Source of the DNA: Pleurodeles waltl
Taxonomy: Eukaryota; Chordata; Amphibia; Caudata; Salamandridae
Length of the DNA stretch: 64,000 bases
NCBI RefSeq assembly: GCF_031143425.1
Contig: NC_090446.1
Coordinates: forward strand, 1,019,609,066-1,019,673,065
Direction: 5' to 3'
The notes under the pieces were generated by a model. That model saw only the letters and a list, made by a program, of their open reading frames with translations. It searched no databases and was not told where the DNA came from. The first letter of the stretch is position 1, and every line of letters starts with the position of its first letter. Positions 44,821 through 57,000 of the stretch are shown here, in pieces. The position numbers were made by a program, and so were the translations under genes.

Positions 44821-46409
44821 GACAGAGCGCTACCTCAGCAGTGCTCCAAAATGCACCACCAGCTCCATACCACACCATTACCCTTACCACTGTCAGGTCC
44901 ACTCATCTGAAAAGCAGGACATCTGCAGGGGTGAGGAACAACCCTCTGACCTCCCAAAACACCTCTCGACACTAATGGTCCATCACAGGAGTCTAAGCAG
45001 GTGTACCAAAAGGGAAGGGGAATGAGATGAGAGAGAAGAGAAAACACTGGAATGCCTTTACCATTTGGTCCAGCCTGGAACCCATTATTGCTGTCAGGGT
45101 TCGGTCAATATGTTGTGAGCAGTGCGTTTCTGGAAAGGAGGAAGAATAGATACAGGGATTAGTGATGCTCACATGAGGAGATCCAGAATGTCTTATTAAA
45201 CTACCAGAACCCTAACCACCTTGAAACCTTCACTGAAGAATCCTAATCTCTACTTGTAGTATTTATTATGTTCTATGACAAGGTGGTACTGGACACGTCT
45301 CTCTGACCATGAGGTAGGGTTCAAGGAAACACACTGGAAAGATGAATGTCTACCACACACGCATACACTTAAAATGAGTACCAAGTCACATGCAATAATC
45401 TCTCAGCAGGTGCCAAGGCATTTACCTGCTCCCTCTGGCAGAATCCTTTGCAGGGCCGAAACACGAAGGAGAAGAAACCAGTTGAGCCTGAAGTCAAATG
45501 GATGGAGTTTCTGCCAAGGAGACACATCAAGAAGGAAGCTGATGTAGCCTGGTGCCCAGCTGAGGAATTCTGCTGCCATGGAGATGTACTGGCTGCTCTT
45601 AAGACACGCAGCCATCAGGAACAGAAGAACAGAGCCAAAGGTGGCAGAGTGCTGACTGTTGCCTTTTTTATAAGAAGTCAGCTGTGAGTCAGCACATGTC
45701 TTAATTGCCAAACAACTTGAGTAACAGAAAATGCCTTCCTGCAGCATGTCGGGTGCATGTGGAGAAGATAAACAAACAAGCATTGATACACAGTGATTAG
45801 GACAGACAAGCATTGGCAAGAACCAAACTTATAAGAATTGATACACAGCAGTTAGAGACCAACAAGCATTATTAACAGCAGGTCAGCAACCAATATTTCA
45901 ACAAGGGCAAGTAAGCATTTTTTCAAACAAACTGTCTAAGAAAAACAAGGACCAAATACCACATGATCAGACCTGACTACTTGAGGGTAAAGAAAGATAA
46001 TACAGGGAATGGCCTTTGGGTTCCTGACAACCACTCTCATGCTTAAAGGACATGAGTCATTTGCTACACTTGTTTTTTTTTGGGTGACGCTTGGATTTTC
46101 CACAGTCCCTATGACTTCTGTGATATAACATTACTGGCAGCACCCCCACTTTGAAAATTTCTGCAGCACCACTGATTTTACCTAAGCAACAGTAACATTA
46201 AACAATGTCAGATTCATTTTTTAAGGCACGGGGAGATTAATTGATTTGCCCTAAATCACAGGATGTTGAGCCAGAGCTGGATCTCAAACTTGGGCACCCA
46301 GTTCCAAAGTCTGGAGATAACGCCACATCCTCTTCCCTACATTTAGAGGAAACATAGAAATAGAGGTACTTCCAGATGTGTGGACAGACCAGGAAGCATG
46401 GTTTGTTTA
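44821..46409. other. Gene-free interval
   Basis: No gene or identifiable family. Low-value frames occur around 45275-45819. It ends at the family-C LTR. Confidence 0.5.
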
Positions 46410-46454
46410 TGTAAGGAAATGGGGTGTATTACACTGTGTAATACACTTACCAAC

Positions 46455-48744
46455 TGTAGAAGGCTGGCCTGGCTTATAGTTGGTACCTGGTGGTACTTAC
46501 ACCATGTGCCAGGTCCAGTTATCCCTTATTAGTAGATTAGTAGTGTTCTAGCAGCTTAGGCTGATAGAGGTAGCTATAGCAGAGCAGCTTAGGCTGAACT
46601 AGGAGACATGCAAAGCTCCTACTATACCACTTATATCATATAGGTACTATATCATAAGAAAAACAATACTCAGGGTTACTAAAAATAAAGGTACTTTATT
46701 TTAGTGACAATGTGCCAAATATATCTCAGAGGATATTCTCCTAATGAAGGGAAGTAAAATACACAAAATATACACACAAACAAAAATCAGGTAAGTAAAC
46801 AGTTAGGAAAATAGTGCAAACAATGTAGAATATAATAGGGTGCAATAGGCCTAGGGGCAACACAAACCATATACTATGAAAGTGGAATGCGAACCACGAA
46901 TGGACCCCTAGGCAGTGTAGTGTGTAGAGGATCACTGGGAGTGTAAGAAAACACTAAGGGGCCAGATGTATCAAGGAAGCCTTTTGCGAGTCGGAAATAT
47001 CGATTTTTAAGAAATCGTTATTTCTGATTCGCAAAATGCAATGTATCACATTTGCGAGTCGGTAATAGCGATTTCTTAAAAATCGCAAATGCTATTACCG
47101 AATCGCAAATTGCGATACCTGCCCCATTCGCACCTATGGGCCTGTAGGCCCATATCTGTGATCTTTTTGCATTTCCAAAATTTTGATTTCTTAACCAGAA
47201 ATCGCTATTTTAGAAATGCAAAACCCCAGGGTGCTGGGGGCCTAGGGCCCCCTCTGCTGCACCCCAAAATATTTTTTTGCAATATGTAAGGTGCACACAT
47301 GTCAAAAGGGCATGCGTGCTTTACATGTAAATTTAAAAAATGCATTTTTAAAATTTGCACATGGTTACCACCAGGTTCAACCATGGTTGAATCTGGTTCA
47401 ATGCCCAACTCTGGTGAATTTCTGCAAGTTGTTATCTGAGGAAAAGCCCACAGGAGAGACCCTAAATAGCCCTCGGAGGAGGACTGGCCACCTAGTCAGG
47501 TAAGCACCTATCAGGAGGGGTCTCTGACGTCACCTGCTGGCACTGGCCACTCAGAGGCCTCGAGAGTGCCCTCACACCTCTGGATTCAAGATGGTAGAGG
47601 TCTGGGACACACTGGAGGAGCTCTGGGTACCACCCCTGGGGTGGTGATGGACAGGGGGGTGGTCACTCCCATTTCCTTTGTCCAGTTTTACGCCAGAGCA
47701 GGGACTAGGGGTTCCCTGAACTTGTGTAGACTGGCTTATGCAAGGAGGGCACCATCTGTGCCCTTCAAAGCATTCCCAGAGGCTGGGAGAGGCTACTCCT
47801 CCCTAGCCCTTCACACCTATTTCCAAAGGGAGAGGGTGTAACACCCTCTCTCAGAGGAAATTCTTTGTTCTGCCTTCCTGGGACTGGGCTGTCCAGACCC
47901 CAGGAGGGCAGAACCCTGTCTGTGGGGTGGCAGCAGTGGTAGCTGCAGAGAAAACCCCAGATAGCTGGTTTGGCAGTACCCGGATTCCATAGTGGAGCCC
48001 CGGGGATGCATGAGATTGACACCCCAATAACATAGTTGGCATGGGGGGCCAATTCCATGATCTTAGACATGTTACATGGCCATATTTGGAGTTACCATTG
48101 TGAAGCTACATATAGGTATTGACCTATATGTAGTACACACGAGTAATGGCATCTCCGCACTCACAAAGTCTGGGGAAATGGCCCTGAACTATGTGGGGGC
48201 ACCTTTGCTAGTGCAAGGGTGCCCTCACACTTAGTAACTTTGCACTTAACCTTCAGCAACCAAAGGCTAGACATATAGGTGACTTATAAGTTACTTAAGT
48301 GCAGTGAAAATGGCTGTGAAATAACGTGTGCGTTATTTCACTCAGGCTGCAGTGGCAGTCCTGTGTAAGATTTGACTGAGCTCCCTATGGGTGGCAAAAG
48401 AAATGCTGCATCCCATAGGGATCTCCTCGAACCCCAAAACCCTGGGTTCCTAGGTACCACATACTAGGGAATTATAAGGGTGTTCCAGTGTGCCAAATAG
48501 AATTGGTAAAAATGGTCAATAGGCTATAGTGACAATTTTACAGGCAAAGAGAGCATGAGAACTTAGGTTCTGATTAGCAGAGCCTCAGTGACACAGTTAG
48601 TCACTACACAGGTACACACATTCAGGCCACAAACTATGAACACTGGGGTGTTGGCAAGCAGGATCCCAGTGAGACAGGCAAAAACAAACTTACATACATG
48701 TAAAAATGGGGGTAACATGCCAGGCAAGATGGTACTTTCCTACA
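46455..48744 (-). mobile_element. Family-B solo LTR with internal replacement
   Basis: Starts TGTAGAAGGCTGGCCTGGC and ends gtactttcctaca, with perfect CCAAC duplications at 46450-46454 and 48745-48749. At 2290 bp it is shorter than other family-B LTRs because a segment equivalent to about 14222-15317 of the copy at 13715 is missing. In its place is an unrelated hairpin-rich sequence (about 46960-47410). Confidence 0.92.
46960..47410. mobile_element. Hairpin-rich MITE-like insert
   Basis: Begins gggccagatgtatcaaggaa and is dominated by TTTGCGAGTCGG/ATCGC-type inverted segments. Examples are ggtaatagcgatttcttaaa with its partner ...atcgcaaatgctattacc (about 47060-47099), and aaatcg.../...cgattt pairs around 47000. 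No inverted right end could be defined, and about 1.1 kb of the host LTR is missing, so insertion was followed or accompanied by deletion. No protein is encoded. Confidence 0.6.
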
Positions 48745-50324
48745 CCAACCCCTTTAGGACCACTGGGTTTCATCTGTTGAACCCTCAGCTCAATCCTGGG
48801 TAGCTGTAGCACTGAGCAGCAAGGCTTACACAAAGGATCAGATGTTAAGCATTTAAACGGCACCAGAACAATTGAAGAAGAAATCGACACAGCACTCAAG
48901 AAATGTGACACAAATTTATAAAATAAGGTGGTGTTTGTATGGGAATTTCGACACTAGAATGAAAAAAATCTACTGGAGGGTTCCAGCGATATACCTTTTA
49001 CAATAATACATCAGTGCCATTTCACTGAATCTCAAACAAGCCTTGGCAAAGTCAACAAATCGGATATAGAAACATTTTTAAAAGTTAGGTAAGTGTCAAT
49101 GCGGTACCTTAGAAGTACTTGGGGCAGCCAACTTTGGCTGGGGTCCAGCAGGGTTCTCAAGAACATATACCAATAACAGTTACTGGACTACCAGTCATCC
49201 GTTGTCACAGTCACAGGCCAATCCTTCCCCCAGTTGATAACTTGCCTTATGAGGGTCCCACCAAATCTTCAACAGCACTCTGGGATTCAGCAAACTTGGG
49301 TGCAAGTCTGTGTGTTGGGACTTGGTTCTCAGTGCTGCACGGCAGTGGTGGTAGTGGCTTGAAGGCTTTGGGCTACCAATTTGACCCAGCAGGCTTCTTC
49401 AGCTGTTGTGGCCCTGTGCTGCGAACAGCAGGCCAGTCAACTGGCCCTTGGAGTTCTTTGAAGATGACTGGGATCTGGAGATTGCTTCTCCTTGAGATGG
49501 ACAGAGCAGACACAATTCCTTCTTTTGCTAGCCACCAGGTGCCGCAGGTGAAGACTTTGACAGTGCATTCCCTTTTTGCTGGTTCCTCAGTGCTACAAGG
49601 CAGTCTTTCTTCAGTCCTTCCTTTGAGTCAGTCGAGATTTGAGGTCTGGGTGCCAACTCTGCCCCTTTTATGTTCAGGAAGTGCCCTCAGAGCAGGATGC
49701 GGTTTGTAGTCATTGGGCTACCAGGTTCACTCCCACCTATGGACTGTGACATCTGGCTATCCCAGGATGCACCATTCTGCCATCTTCCAAGATGGAAGAC
49801 CCCTCTCCTGGTATATAGACCAACTAGCCCACCCCTGGGTGTCGCTATCTCAGGGCTAAATACCCCTGGGGAAACCAAGTTGGCAACTGGTTTCACTTCT
49901 GTGCTCCCCTGCTAGCCTCTCTACCTTGAGGTTGAGGCCACCCTCGCCATTGGTGTCTCACATCTGCTTTTCAAAGGCAGCTTTACCTTTGAAGACTGCT
50001 GTTTGAGGCTAACACCTAAGTGGCTTCCTGCAGAAGGGATGTGACGCCTCCCCGGCCTGCCATTACTCATGTTTCTCCTTCCTGAGAAATGTGAGCACGT
50101 CCCTCCAGGAGGGCAGAAAGCAAGCTCCAGGTGTGCCTGGGAAGGCATAGGAGGTTTAAAGGCAAAAAAAGTGCAGCTTTGCTAAAGCAGTACACTGAAA
50201 TAAGTTACGTTCAGTTTGACTTGAGGTAAAAGTCGGGCTTAATGTAACGAGGTGTTTGATACCTTGGAGTGCCCACTTTGGTTGCATTGTTCAAGAGTTA
50301 GCACAGATGAGAGGTCAGCATATA

Positions 50325-51307
50325 GGCCCTCATTTCGACCTCTGCGGTCTTTTGTAAAGACCGCTGAGGTACCGCCGTGCTGAAGACCGCCAGTGCAGAC
50401 GGTTTTCTGCGCGGCATATTATGACTGCTGGCAGCCCTCCGCCCTTTTTCGGATAGAGAGCCGCTAGCAGCCATACTGGCGTTTGGCGGGGAAGTGGAGG
50501 TTGCCCCACCTCCACCGCCATGTCATCAGAACACTGCGCACCGAATCACGTCCCATGAATTGGTGTGGCAGTGTTCTGGTGACGGGGTGCTGGCAGTGGA
50601 GCAGCCCCCATTGATCCCGTCCCCTGCCGGAGGATCAACAGACAAGGTAAGTTGGTTGTCCGTTAGGGGAGGTGGGTGGGGGGGTGTTGTGTGTTGTGTG
50701 CGTGCATTGGAGTGTGCGTGTGAGTATGTAGAGGAGGTGTGTGAGTGCATGTATGCATGTGTGTTGTGTGTATGGGAAATGTATGTGGGTTGGCCTGTGT
50801 GCATGTCTGTTCGTATGTGTGCAGGTATGTGTTCTTGTAGTGTAGGTGTGCATGTGGGGGTGTGTGTATGTGCATGTTGGGATTGGGGTGGGGAGGGGGT
50901 GTGTGTATGTTGGTGTTGGGGGTGGGGAGGGAGGTCCTGCCACCTTTGGGGGCTGGTAGGGGGGTCGGGGTGTGGGGGAGAACTCGGGTTGGGGGAGGGG
51001 GATGGAGGAGACCCCTATCAGTGCCAGGGATAGAATTACCTGGCATTGATAGTGCCTACAGGCATGGATTTCGTGTCTGTTCCAAACCACCCGAAATCCA
51101 TGGTGGTATGCAGGGTCCTGATACCGCCGGCGGTCTGGTGACCAAAGTCTCCAGCCCAGCGGTCGTCACCGCCCTGGTGGCCGGAGTGGAGAAGTGGCAG
51201 ATGACCATGGCGGTAATCGCCATGGTCATAATTCCATTTTTTCCCGCCGGCCTATTGGCGGTATTACCGCCACTTCCCCCCCGCCCGCGAGGGTTGTAAT
51301 GAGGTCC
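50325..51307 (+). mobile_element. Harbinger MITE, uninterrupted copy
   Basis: Left end GGCCCTCATTTCGACC; the reverse complement of the right end is GGACCTCATTACAACCC. The flanks are ata (50322-50324) and ata (51308-51310). Length 983 bp. It contains a GT-rich tract (50680-50910) and the tcagtgccaggg/cctggcattgata inverted block (51018-51050). It lies inside the family-C LTR and is the reference for the split copy at 29984-42258. Confidence 0.92.
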
Positions 51308-51830
51308 ATAATGCTGTATTTGGAAACTGAGCAATCAAGCCTTTGCACAGCAAAAACTGTAATTTTGTGTGTTTTACTGTCAGGACACGTAAAGTACATG
51401 TCCTGCATGTGTCATATGTTACTCCTGGCCTTTAGGGCTTGGAAGGCCTGACAGTGGGGTGACTTGGACACATGTCCAGGGGAAGTGGTGGTTTTGCCAT
51501 TGCTCCCAATGACAAAGTCAGGCTAGAAGGGTACGGCTGCTATACCAGTCTGCAGTGGCGCATTGGGGGGTTATTTTACTTGTGAGACCTCCAGGGTGGC
51601 ACAAACAGTGCTGCAAGCCCTGGGATACCCCTCTATCTTACATATCATGGGTATCAGGATACCACATACTAGGGACTTACAGGTAGGTTATCCATCTCCA
51701 ATTGGATACAGCCAATTCGACATATACTTTAGAGTCAGGGAACTGGCACTGAGGTTTGGTTAGCAGCAACATCAGTCGAAAAGAGGATTTTCCTTACATG
51801 GCCCCCTCCCATACAAAAAGTAATGAGCAA

Positions 51831-52600
51831 CTAACCTTTTTCCTCGTGAGTCTCACCATCTAAGTGGAAGAACCTGGAAAGTCCATATGCATTGACAATA
51901 GAGTCTGACTCTATCTGGCACTTACTTGCCTTGATATTCAGTACTGCCTGCTGTAAGGCCTGAAACACTTCCTTGAGGTGGACTAAGTGATTCTTCCAGG
52001 TGGAGATGAATACAGCTATATCGTCAAGATAAGGTGCACTGAAACAATCCAATCCTCAAGATATATGATTCACCAACCTCTGGAAGGCGGCAGGGTCATT
52101 CTTCAACCCAAAGGGCACCACTTTGAATTGAAAGTGGCCTTCAGGTGTGGAGAAAGCAGACAGCTCCTCGCTTAAGGGCAATCTGTCAATAACCTGATTT
52201 CCGGTCAAAGGTGCGGAGATACTTAGCTGTCCCCAGCTTATCAATGAGCTCATCAGGTCTTGGAATGGGGATAGCATCAGTCTTAGTGACTGCTTTGAGC
52301 CCACTGTAGTCCAAACAAAACCTCATCTCAAGTTTTCCCCCATTTGAGATTGGGTTTAGGCACCAGTGCCACTGGGCTGGTCCATGGAATACTGGATGGA
52401 TCAATCACCCCAGTCCCAACATCTTGGCAACCTCAGCCGTGATGCTGGCCTTGACCTTGTCAGACAATCCCTAATTCGTATTCTTGACAGGCAAGGTGTC
52501 ACCAGTATCCGCACTGTGGGTACATCATGTTCTTGTATGTGGGGGTAGGGACAATAGGCCAGTAAACTACTTCAGCACGTGATAGCAGTCCCTGCGCTGC
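51831..52600 (-). pseudogene. Family-C reverse transcriptase, RNase H deleted
   Basis: Blocks in order on the minus strand: [20 protein letters not shown] (about 52330), [32 protein letters not shown] and, in another frame, APYLDDIAVFISTWKNHLVH (from about 52040). After IKASKCQIE the frame passes straight into GLSRFFHLDGE and stops at 51831. The family-B Pol has over 210 further residues (connection domain and RNase H) between those points. The junction falls on a perfect 8-bp-arm palindrome (51898-51914). An enzyme from this copy could not work. Confidence 0.85.
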
Positions 52601-52649
52601 TGGTCTGTCTGTGTGGTAGAGAGAACTACTACTCCCTTGCCTCCATCTG

Positions 52650-53720
52650 TTCCCATCAACTGGAGATGTCTGCCTTTTCATGGTGTAGCTTGAGCCTGTT
52701 GACATGGAATCTCCTGTGAGGGTTCCTGGGATTACTAAAGTCCACTAAGTAGGTCATTTCTCCCTTCTTCTTTAAGACAGAGTAGGGCTGAGTCCATGTG
52801 TCTTGTAAAGCCCTGGGTGCTACATGTCTAAGACCCACACCAATTGTCCTGGATGGTATTTCACCTTGGAGGTTAATGGAGGACTGTAGATCATACCAGT
52901 GCTTGACATGCTCCTGGCTGGCCAGCAAATTCTTGTTTGCCTTCTTCATGTGTTCTGCCATTCTGGCGTGAAGGCCAAGCATATAGTCCATTGTGTTCTG
53001 CTTAGGTTCTTTCAGGGGTCTCTATTATTCTTCATTAACAAAGCCGAGCAGACCTCTCACAGGGTGTCCGAAGAGCAGCTCAAAGGGTCTGAACCAACCC
53101 ATTTTAAGGGACCTCCCTGTATTGCAAACAATAGGCAAAGGAGGAGAATGCCCCATCTCCTCCTGTGTTTTTCAGGCAAACCCATGACCACATCTTTTAT
53201 GGTTTTGCTGAATTTCTCAAATAAAGCATTGCCTTGGGGATGATATGGGGTGATGAACTTCTAAGTCACACTGCTTTCTTCCCAGATTGCTTTCAGACAG
53301 GCATTAAATGTGTGTCTCTATCTGACATTACCTCCTTAGGGAACCCAATTCTGGTGAAGATTCCAAGGAGGGTTCCAGCTCCTGCAGGGGCAGTGACTAA
53401 ACTAAGCGGAATAGCCTTAGGATACTTAGTGGTATGCTGAACTTGTTTCCTAATGCTGTGGGTGGATCTGGAGGACCAAGAGTATCAATTACCACCCTCT
53501 CAAAGGGTGTCCACAAGAATGGTAGTAGCATGAGGGGAGCCTTTAGCTTGCCTCCTGTCTTGCCACTGGCTTGGCAGGTCACTCAGGAGTGACAACACTC
53601 CTTGAACTTCTCAGACACTTTGGGCCAGTAGAAATGGTTGACTTGTCTTTCCCAGGTCTTGGTCTGCCCCATTTCTTGGTCTTCCATAGTTGCCCAGCCA
53701 AGGGAATATCATGGGAAAGG
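52650..53720 (-). pseudogene. Family-C integrase, decayed
   Basis: The zinc-finger start LSHDIPLAG is at about 53700, so the first His that family B lacks is present here. TCQASGKTGGKLKAPLMLLP is at about 53580-53520, followed by degraded catalytic blocks with Asp-Thr-Leu-Gly-Pro at about 53490. The end (52991-52656) has MDYMLGLHARMAEHMKKANK, then a single tail module with ALQDTW, KKKGEMTYLVDFSNP and FHVNRLKLHHEKA. Frameshifts and stops run throughout. Confidence 0.75.
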
Positions 53721-53736
53721 ATAAGGAGGAACTCCC

Positions 53737-54209
53737 TTAACTGTTGAGGACCACCACAGATGCCCCAGGTTTGGGATCACTTGACTCACTATATAGGAGC
53801 CCCTCCTCCCAGTATACCTTATGGGTAGTACTGGCATCCCCTTGTGCCTGTTTACAATCTAACTGTTGCAGGTCTGCTAGAATGGGACAGGTCCTCTGTC
53901 TATTGCTCAGTTCCCCCTTAGAGGGACCCCTTGCTCCTTTGAGTTCTGCCAGATCTGAAATATTTCTAGGAGTTAGTTCTTCACGCATCAAGCCACCCCC
54001 TGAGGGCTGGGCTTCTCCTGGGCCTGTGTACCTTTGGAGGCTGGCCTGCCAGCCTTCCTGTACTTCCTCTTGGCTTATGGATCTGGTCCATAGTTTCAGG
54101 CTGCATGAACTCGTGACTTTCATTCATGGCCTTCCATGCTCTGATTATGACACACACTCATTCAGGTAGACCCAGCGTGGCTGCATGGGTCCGCCTCTCT
54201 ACTTCTGCC
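53737..54209 (-). pseudogene. Family-C linker between protease and integrase
   Basis: A minus-strand frame at 53737-54123 includes NRQRTCPILADLQQLDCKQA, then GDASTTHKVYWEEGLLY and SSDPKPGA. This corresponds to family-B Pol residues about 411-462 (QQTCPTLEGLRQQAVKQANG, HRVYWEDNLLYTEARDPKPG). It ends at the family-A LTR insertion. Confidence 0.7.
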
Positions 54210-56417
54210 AGTTAGAAATGGGGTCTTTGGTTGGCAGTCAGGTTACCCCCTGTCCAAGCAAGGACCCTCACTCTAGTCAGGGTAAGTCACATACAATCCA
54301 AATTATCCTGTGCCCACCCTCTGGTAGCTTGCCACTGAGCAGTCAGGCTTAACTTAGAAGGCCATGTGTAAAGTATTTGTGCAATCAATCCTGCAATGAC
54401 ACAGTAGAACACCACAAAAATACACCACACAGTGTTTAGAAAAATATATAATATTTATCTGGTAAGATGCAGGTCAAAACGAGTAAGATACAATAAGTAT
54501 ATGTCGAAATATCAATGTAAAAATGATATAGAGTGTCTTTAGTCTTTTAAAAAGCAACAAGTGTCTCGTGCAAGCACAAAGTACCTGGTTTGTATTTAAA
54601 TTCTCCGCAAGGGACTGCAGAGGAGGAGATGTGTGGAAAACAGAGGTGCACGTCGATTTTTCCGGCACACACAGATGATGCATTGTTGAGTTTTCACGCA
54701 GGGCAGGCTTTGCGTTGATTTCTGGCGCGTAGACTGGGATCCTCTTCAGGTTGCGGGGTTTTGGGACGTCCCAAGGACGATGCGTTGAAATCTGGCACTT
54801 GCAGAACAAAGTCACAGGGGCTGCCTCGATCCCTTGGGCATTGTGTGGAAATTTCTACCGCACGGCAGGCACTGCGGCAATTCCTCTCAGAAAGTCAGGC
54901 TGCGTTGTTCTGGCTCGGCTTTGTGTTGATCCAGTGGGCCGTGCATCGAATTTCCGGTCGCAACACTGGCACTGCATCGATCTTCTCCTTGCAAAGTTGG
55001 GCTGCATTTTTCCAGTTCGGCTTGCAGTGATTTTCTCACCACGGTGCAGGCTATGCTTAGTTTCTTGCAGGCTGTGTGTCGATTTCCGCTGCACAGGGAG
55101 TTCTCTTGCAGGAATGAAGTCTTTTTGGTCCTGAGACATCAGCGAACAGGAGGCAAGCTCTATCCAAGCACTTGGAGAGCACTTCTGAGCACAGCCAGAG
55201 AGCAGCAAGGCAGCAGGGCAACAGCAAGGCAGCAGTCCTTCTCAGAAAAGCAGTCAGGTGAGTCCTTTGGGCAGCCAGGCAGTTCTTCTTGGCAGGTTGC
55301 AGGTTCTGGTTCATGTTTTCCTCTCCAGCAAGTGTCTTGATGAAGTAGAGTGTCTACCTCAGAAGTGTCTAAGTTGGTAAGGTCAGAGACCCTGCTTGAA
55401 TACACAAATTTGCCTTTGAAGTGGAGCAGACTTCAAAGAGTGGCTTAGAAGTGCACAAGGTCCCCTTTACGCTCCATCCTGTCTGCCAGGGTCCCAGTAG
55501 GGAGTGTGGCAGTCCTGTGTGTGAGGGCAGGATACTGTCCTTTGACATGTAAGTGTCAGACCCTCCACCCTCCCAGCCCAGGAAGACCCATTCAGAATGC
55601 ACATATATGCAAGTGTGACTGAGCATCCTGTGCTTGGGGTTGTCTGAGTGAATGTACAAGGACGCTGTCAACTAAACCTAGCCAGACGTGGATTGGAAGG
55701 CACAGAAGGATTTAAGTGTACAGAAATGTTCACTTTATAAAAGTAGCATTTCTAAAATAGTAATATAAAATCCAACTTTACCATTAAGCAGGATTTTATA
55801 TCAACATTCTGGCCATACTAAATATGACCTGGCTACACCTTTCAGATCAGGATCTATCACTCAAACAGTAAATGAGGGTAGCCCTAATGCTATCCTATGA
55901 AAGAAGCAGGCCTCACAGCAGTGAAAAACAAATTTAGGAGTAGTACGCTACCAGGACATATAGAACACACATGTTCATGTCCTACCTTTTAGCTACATAG
56001 CACCCTGCCCTATGGGCTACGTAGGAACTACCTTTGGGATGACTTATATGTAGAAAAAAGTGGAGTTCAAGGCTTGGCAAGTACTTTCAAATGCCAAGTC
56101 GAAGTGGCAGTGAAACTGCACACACAGATACTGTAGAAGCAGGCCTGAGACATGGTAAGGGGGCTACTTAAGCAGGTGGCACAACCAGTGCTGCAGCCCA
56201 CTAGTAGTATTTAATGTACAGGCCCTGGACACATGTAGTGCACTTGAATAGGGACTTACAAGTAAATTGAATAAGCCAACTGGATATGAGCCAATGTCAC
56301 CATGTAAGCATATGCACGTTAGTACTGAGTCCTAAAGCCAGCAAAATGGGGTCAGAAAAAGAGAAGGAGGAAGGCAAAAAGATTAGGGGTGACCCTGCAG
56401 AAAGGCCATTTCCAGCC
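54210..56417 (-). mobile_element. Family-A solo LTR inside family-C element
   Basis: Begins agttagaaatggggtctttg (the first T of TG is changed) and follows the LTR at 16993 without the GC-rich insert. It ends near ggccatttccagcc. CTGCC is found at 54205-54209 and at 56418-56422, the likely 5-bp duplication. The coding sequence of family C resumes on both sides. The exact right end is uncertain by one or two bases because the terminal bases are altered. Confidence 0.82.
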
Positions 56418-56422
56418 CTGCC

Positions 56423-57000
56423 CAAACAGAAATCTCAAAGTCATTGCTCAGCAAACACTCTACTGGAATAGCAGTATGTACAGCTACTTTCTTTGGGCCA
56501 GTAACTCTTCCCCACTCAAAGTCAACCACAGCCACAGGTTGTGACTATGTGACATTGTCAGCATTGAAAATTGTGTGCACCTCTTCACAAACAATCTGGT
56601 CTGGGGAAAGCAGTTTAGTTTCGCCATGCTTAATTTGACACCCATATCCCCCAGAGGCTTCCCCTCTTCCCAACTAATTTTGGCCGCTCCCTATACTAGG
56701 TGGTCAGTGGGCCAAAGGCTCAATGTTGTCCCCACAGAGGGACACTAATGTGGCCTCTGTGTACCCTATGGGATCTCTAGGGGCAACATTCCATCCAAGC
56801 CCTATACTAGCCAACCCTTTAAACTAGTCACCAATGGGTGCCTTTTGTGTGCATGTTATGCCCTGGCTAGTTACAGTCAAAGTACACCCCTGCCTTCCCC
56901 TTAGAATTGAATGTGGCTCAGGACTCCCCACCTCGGGCTGTATTTAGGGACTGTTAGGGGCTATTATTCTTTTTATAATTTCCTCGCTACTTTCCCTGAG
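56423..57000 (-). pseudogene. Family-C protease region, heavily decayed
   Basis: The plus-strand block tactttctttgggccagtaa near 56487 equals the family-B stretch at about 36470-36490 (reverse of GPKKVVVAS). The text tttgggccagtaactcttcc and the caatctggtctggg segment follow the order of the family-B protease to 36600. No intact active-site triad was found. The stretch to 57000 corresponds to the Ser/Gly-rich linker and is full of stops. Confidence 0.5.

Larger units (their letters stand above)
46410..51798 (-). mobile_element. Family-C Gypsy 3' LTR with two nested insertions
   Basis: Starts TGTAAGGAAATGGGG (46410) and ends ttttccttaca (51798). The two ends are mutually inverted (TGTAAGGAAA/TTTCCTTACA). 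Removing the family-B solo LTR (46455-48744 plus its 5-bp duplication) and the MITE (50325-51307 plus 3 bp) leaves about 2.1 kb. That matches the right LTR starting at 58329, for example acttaccaaccccttt and gctcaatc...gggt followed by agcagcaaggnttana. A minus-strand G-rich tract, TATGGGAGGGGGCCA, lies directly beyond at 51799-51813 and is the likely polypurine tract. The 196-codon plus-strand frame at 49119-49709 is not shared with the other LTR. Confidence 0.85.

Noticed and set aside
49119..49709. 196-codon plus-strand frame in the family-C LTR
   Set aside because: The homologous part of the other LTR (from about 58760) does not preserve it, so it is chance.
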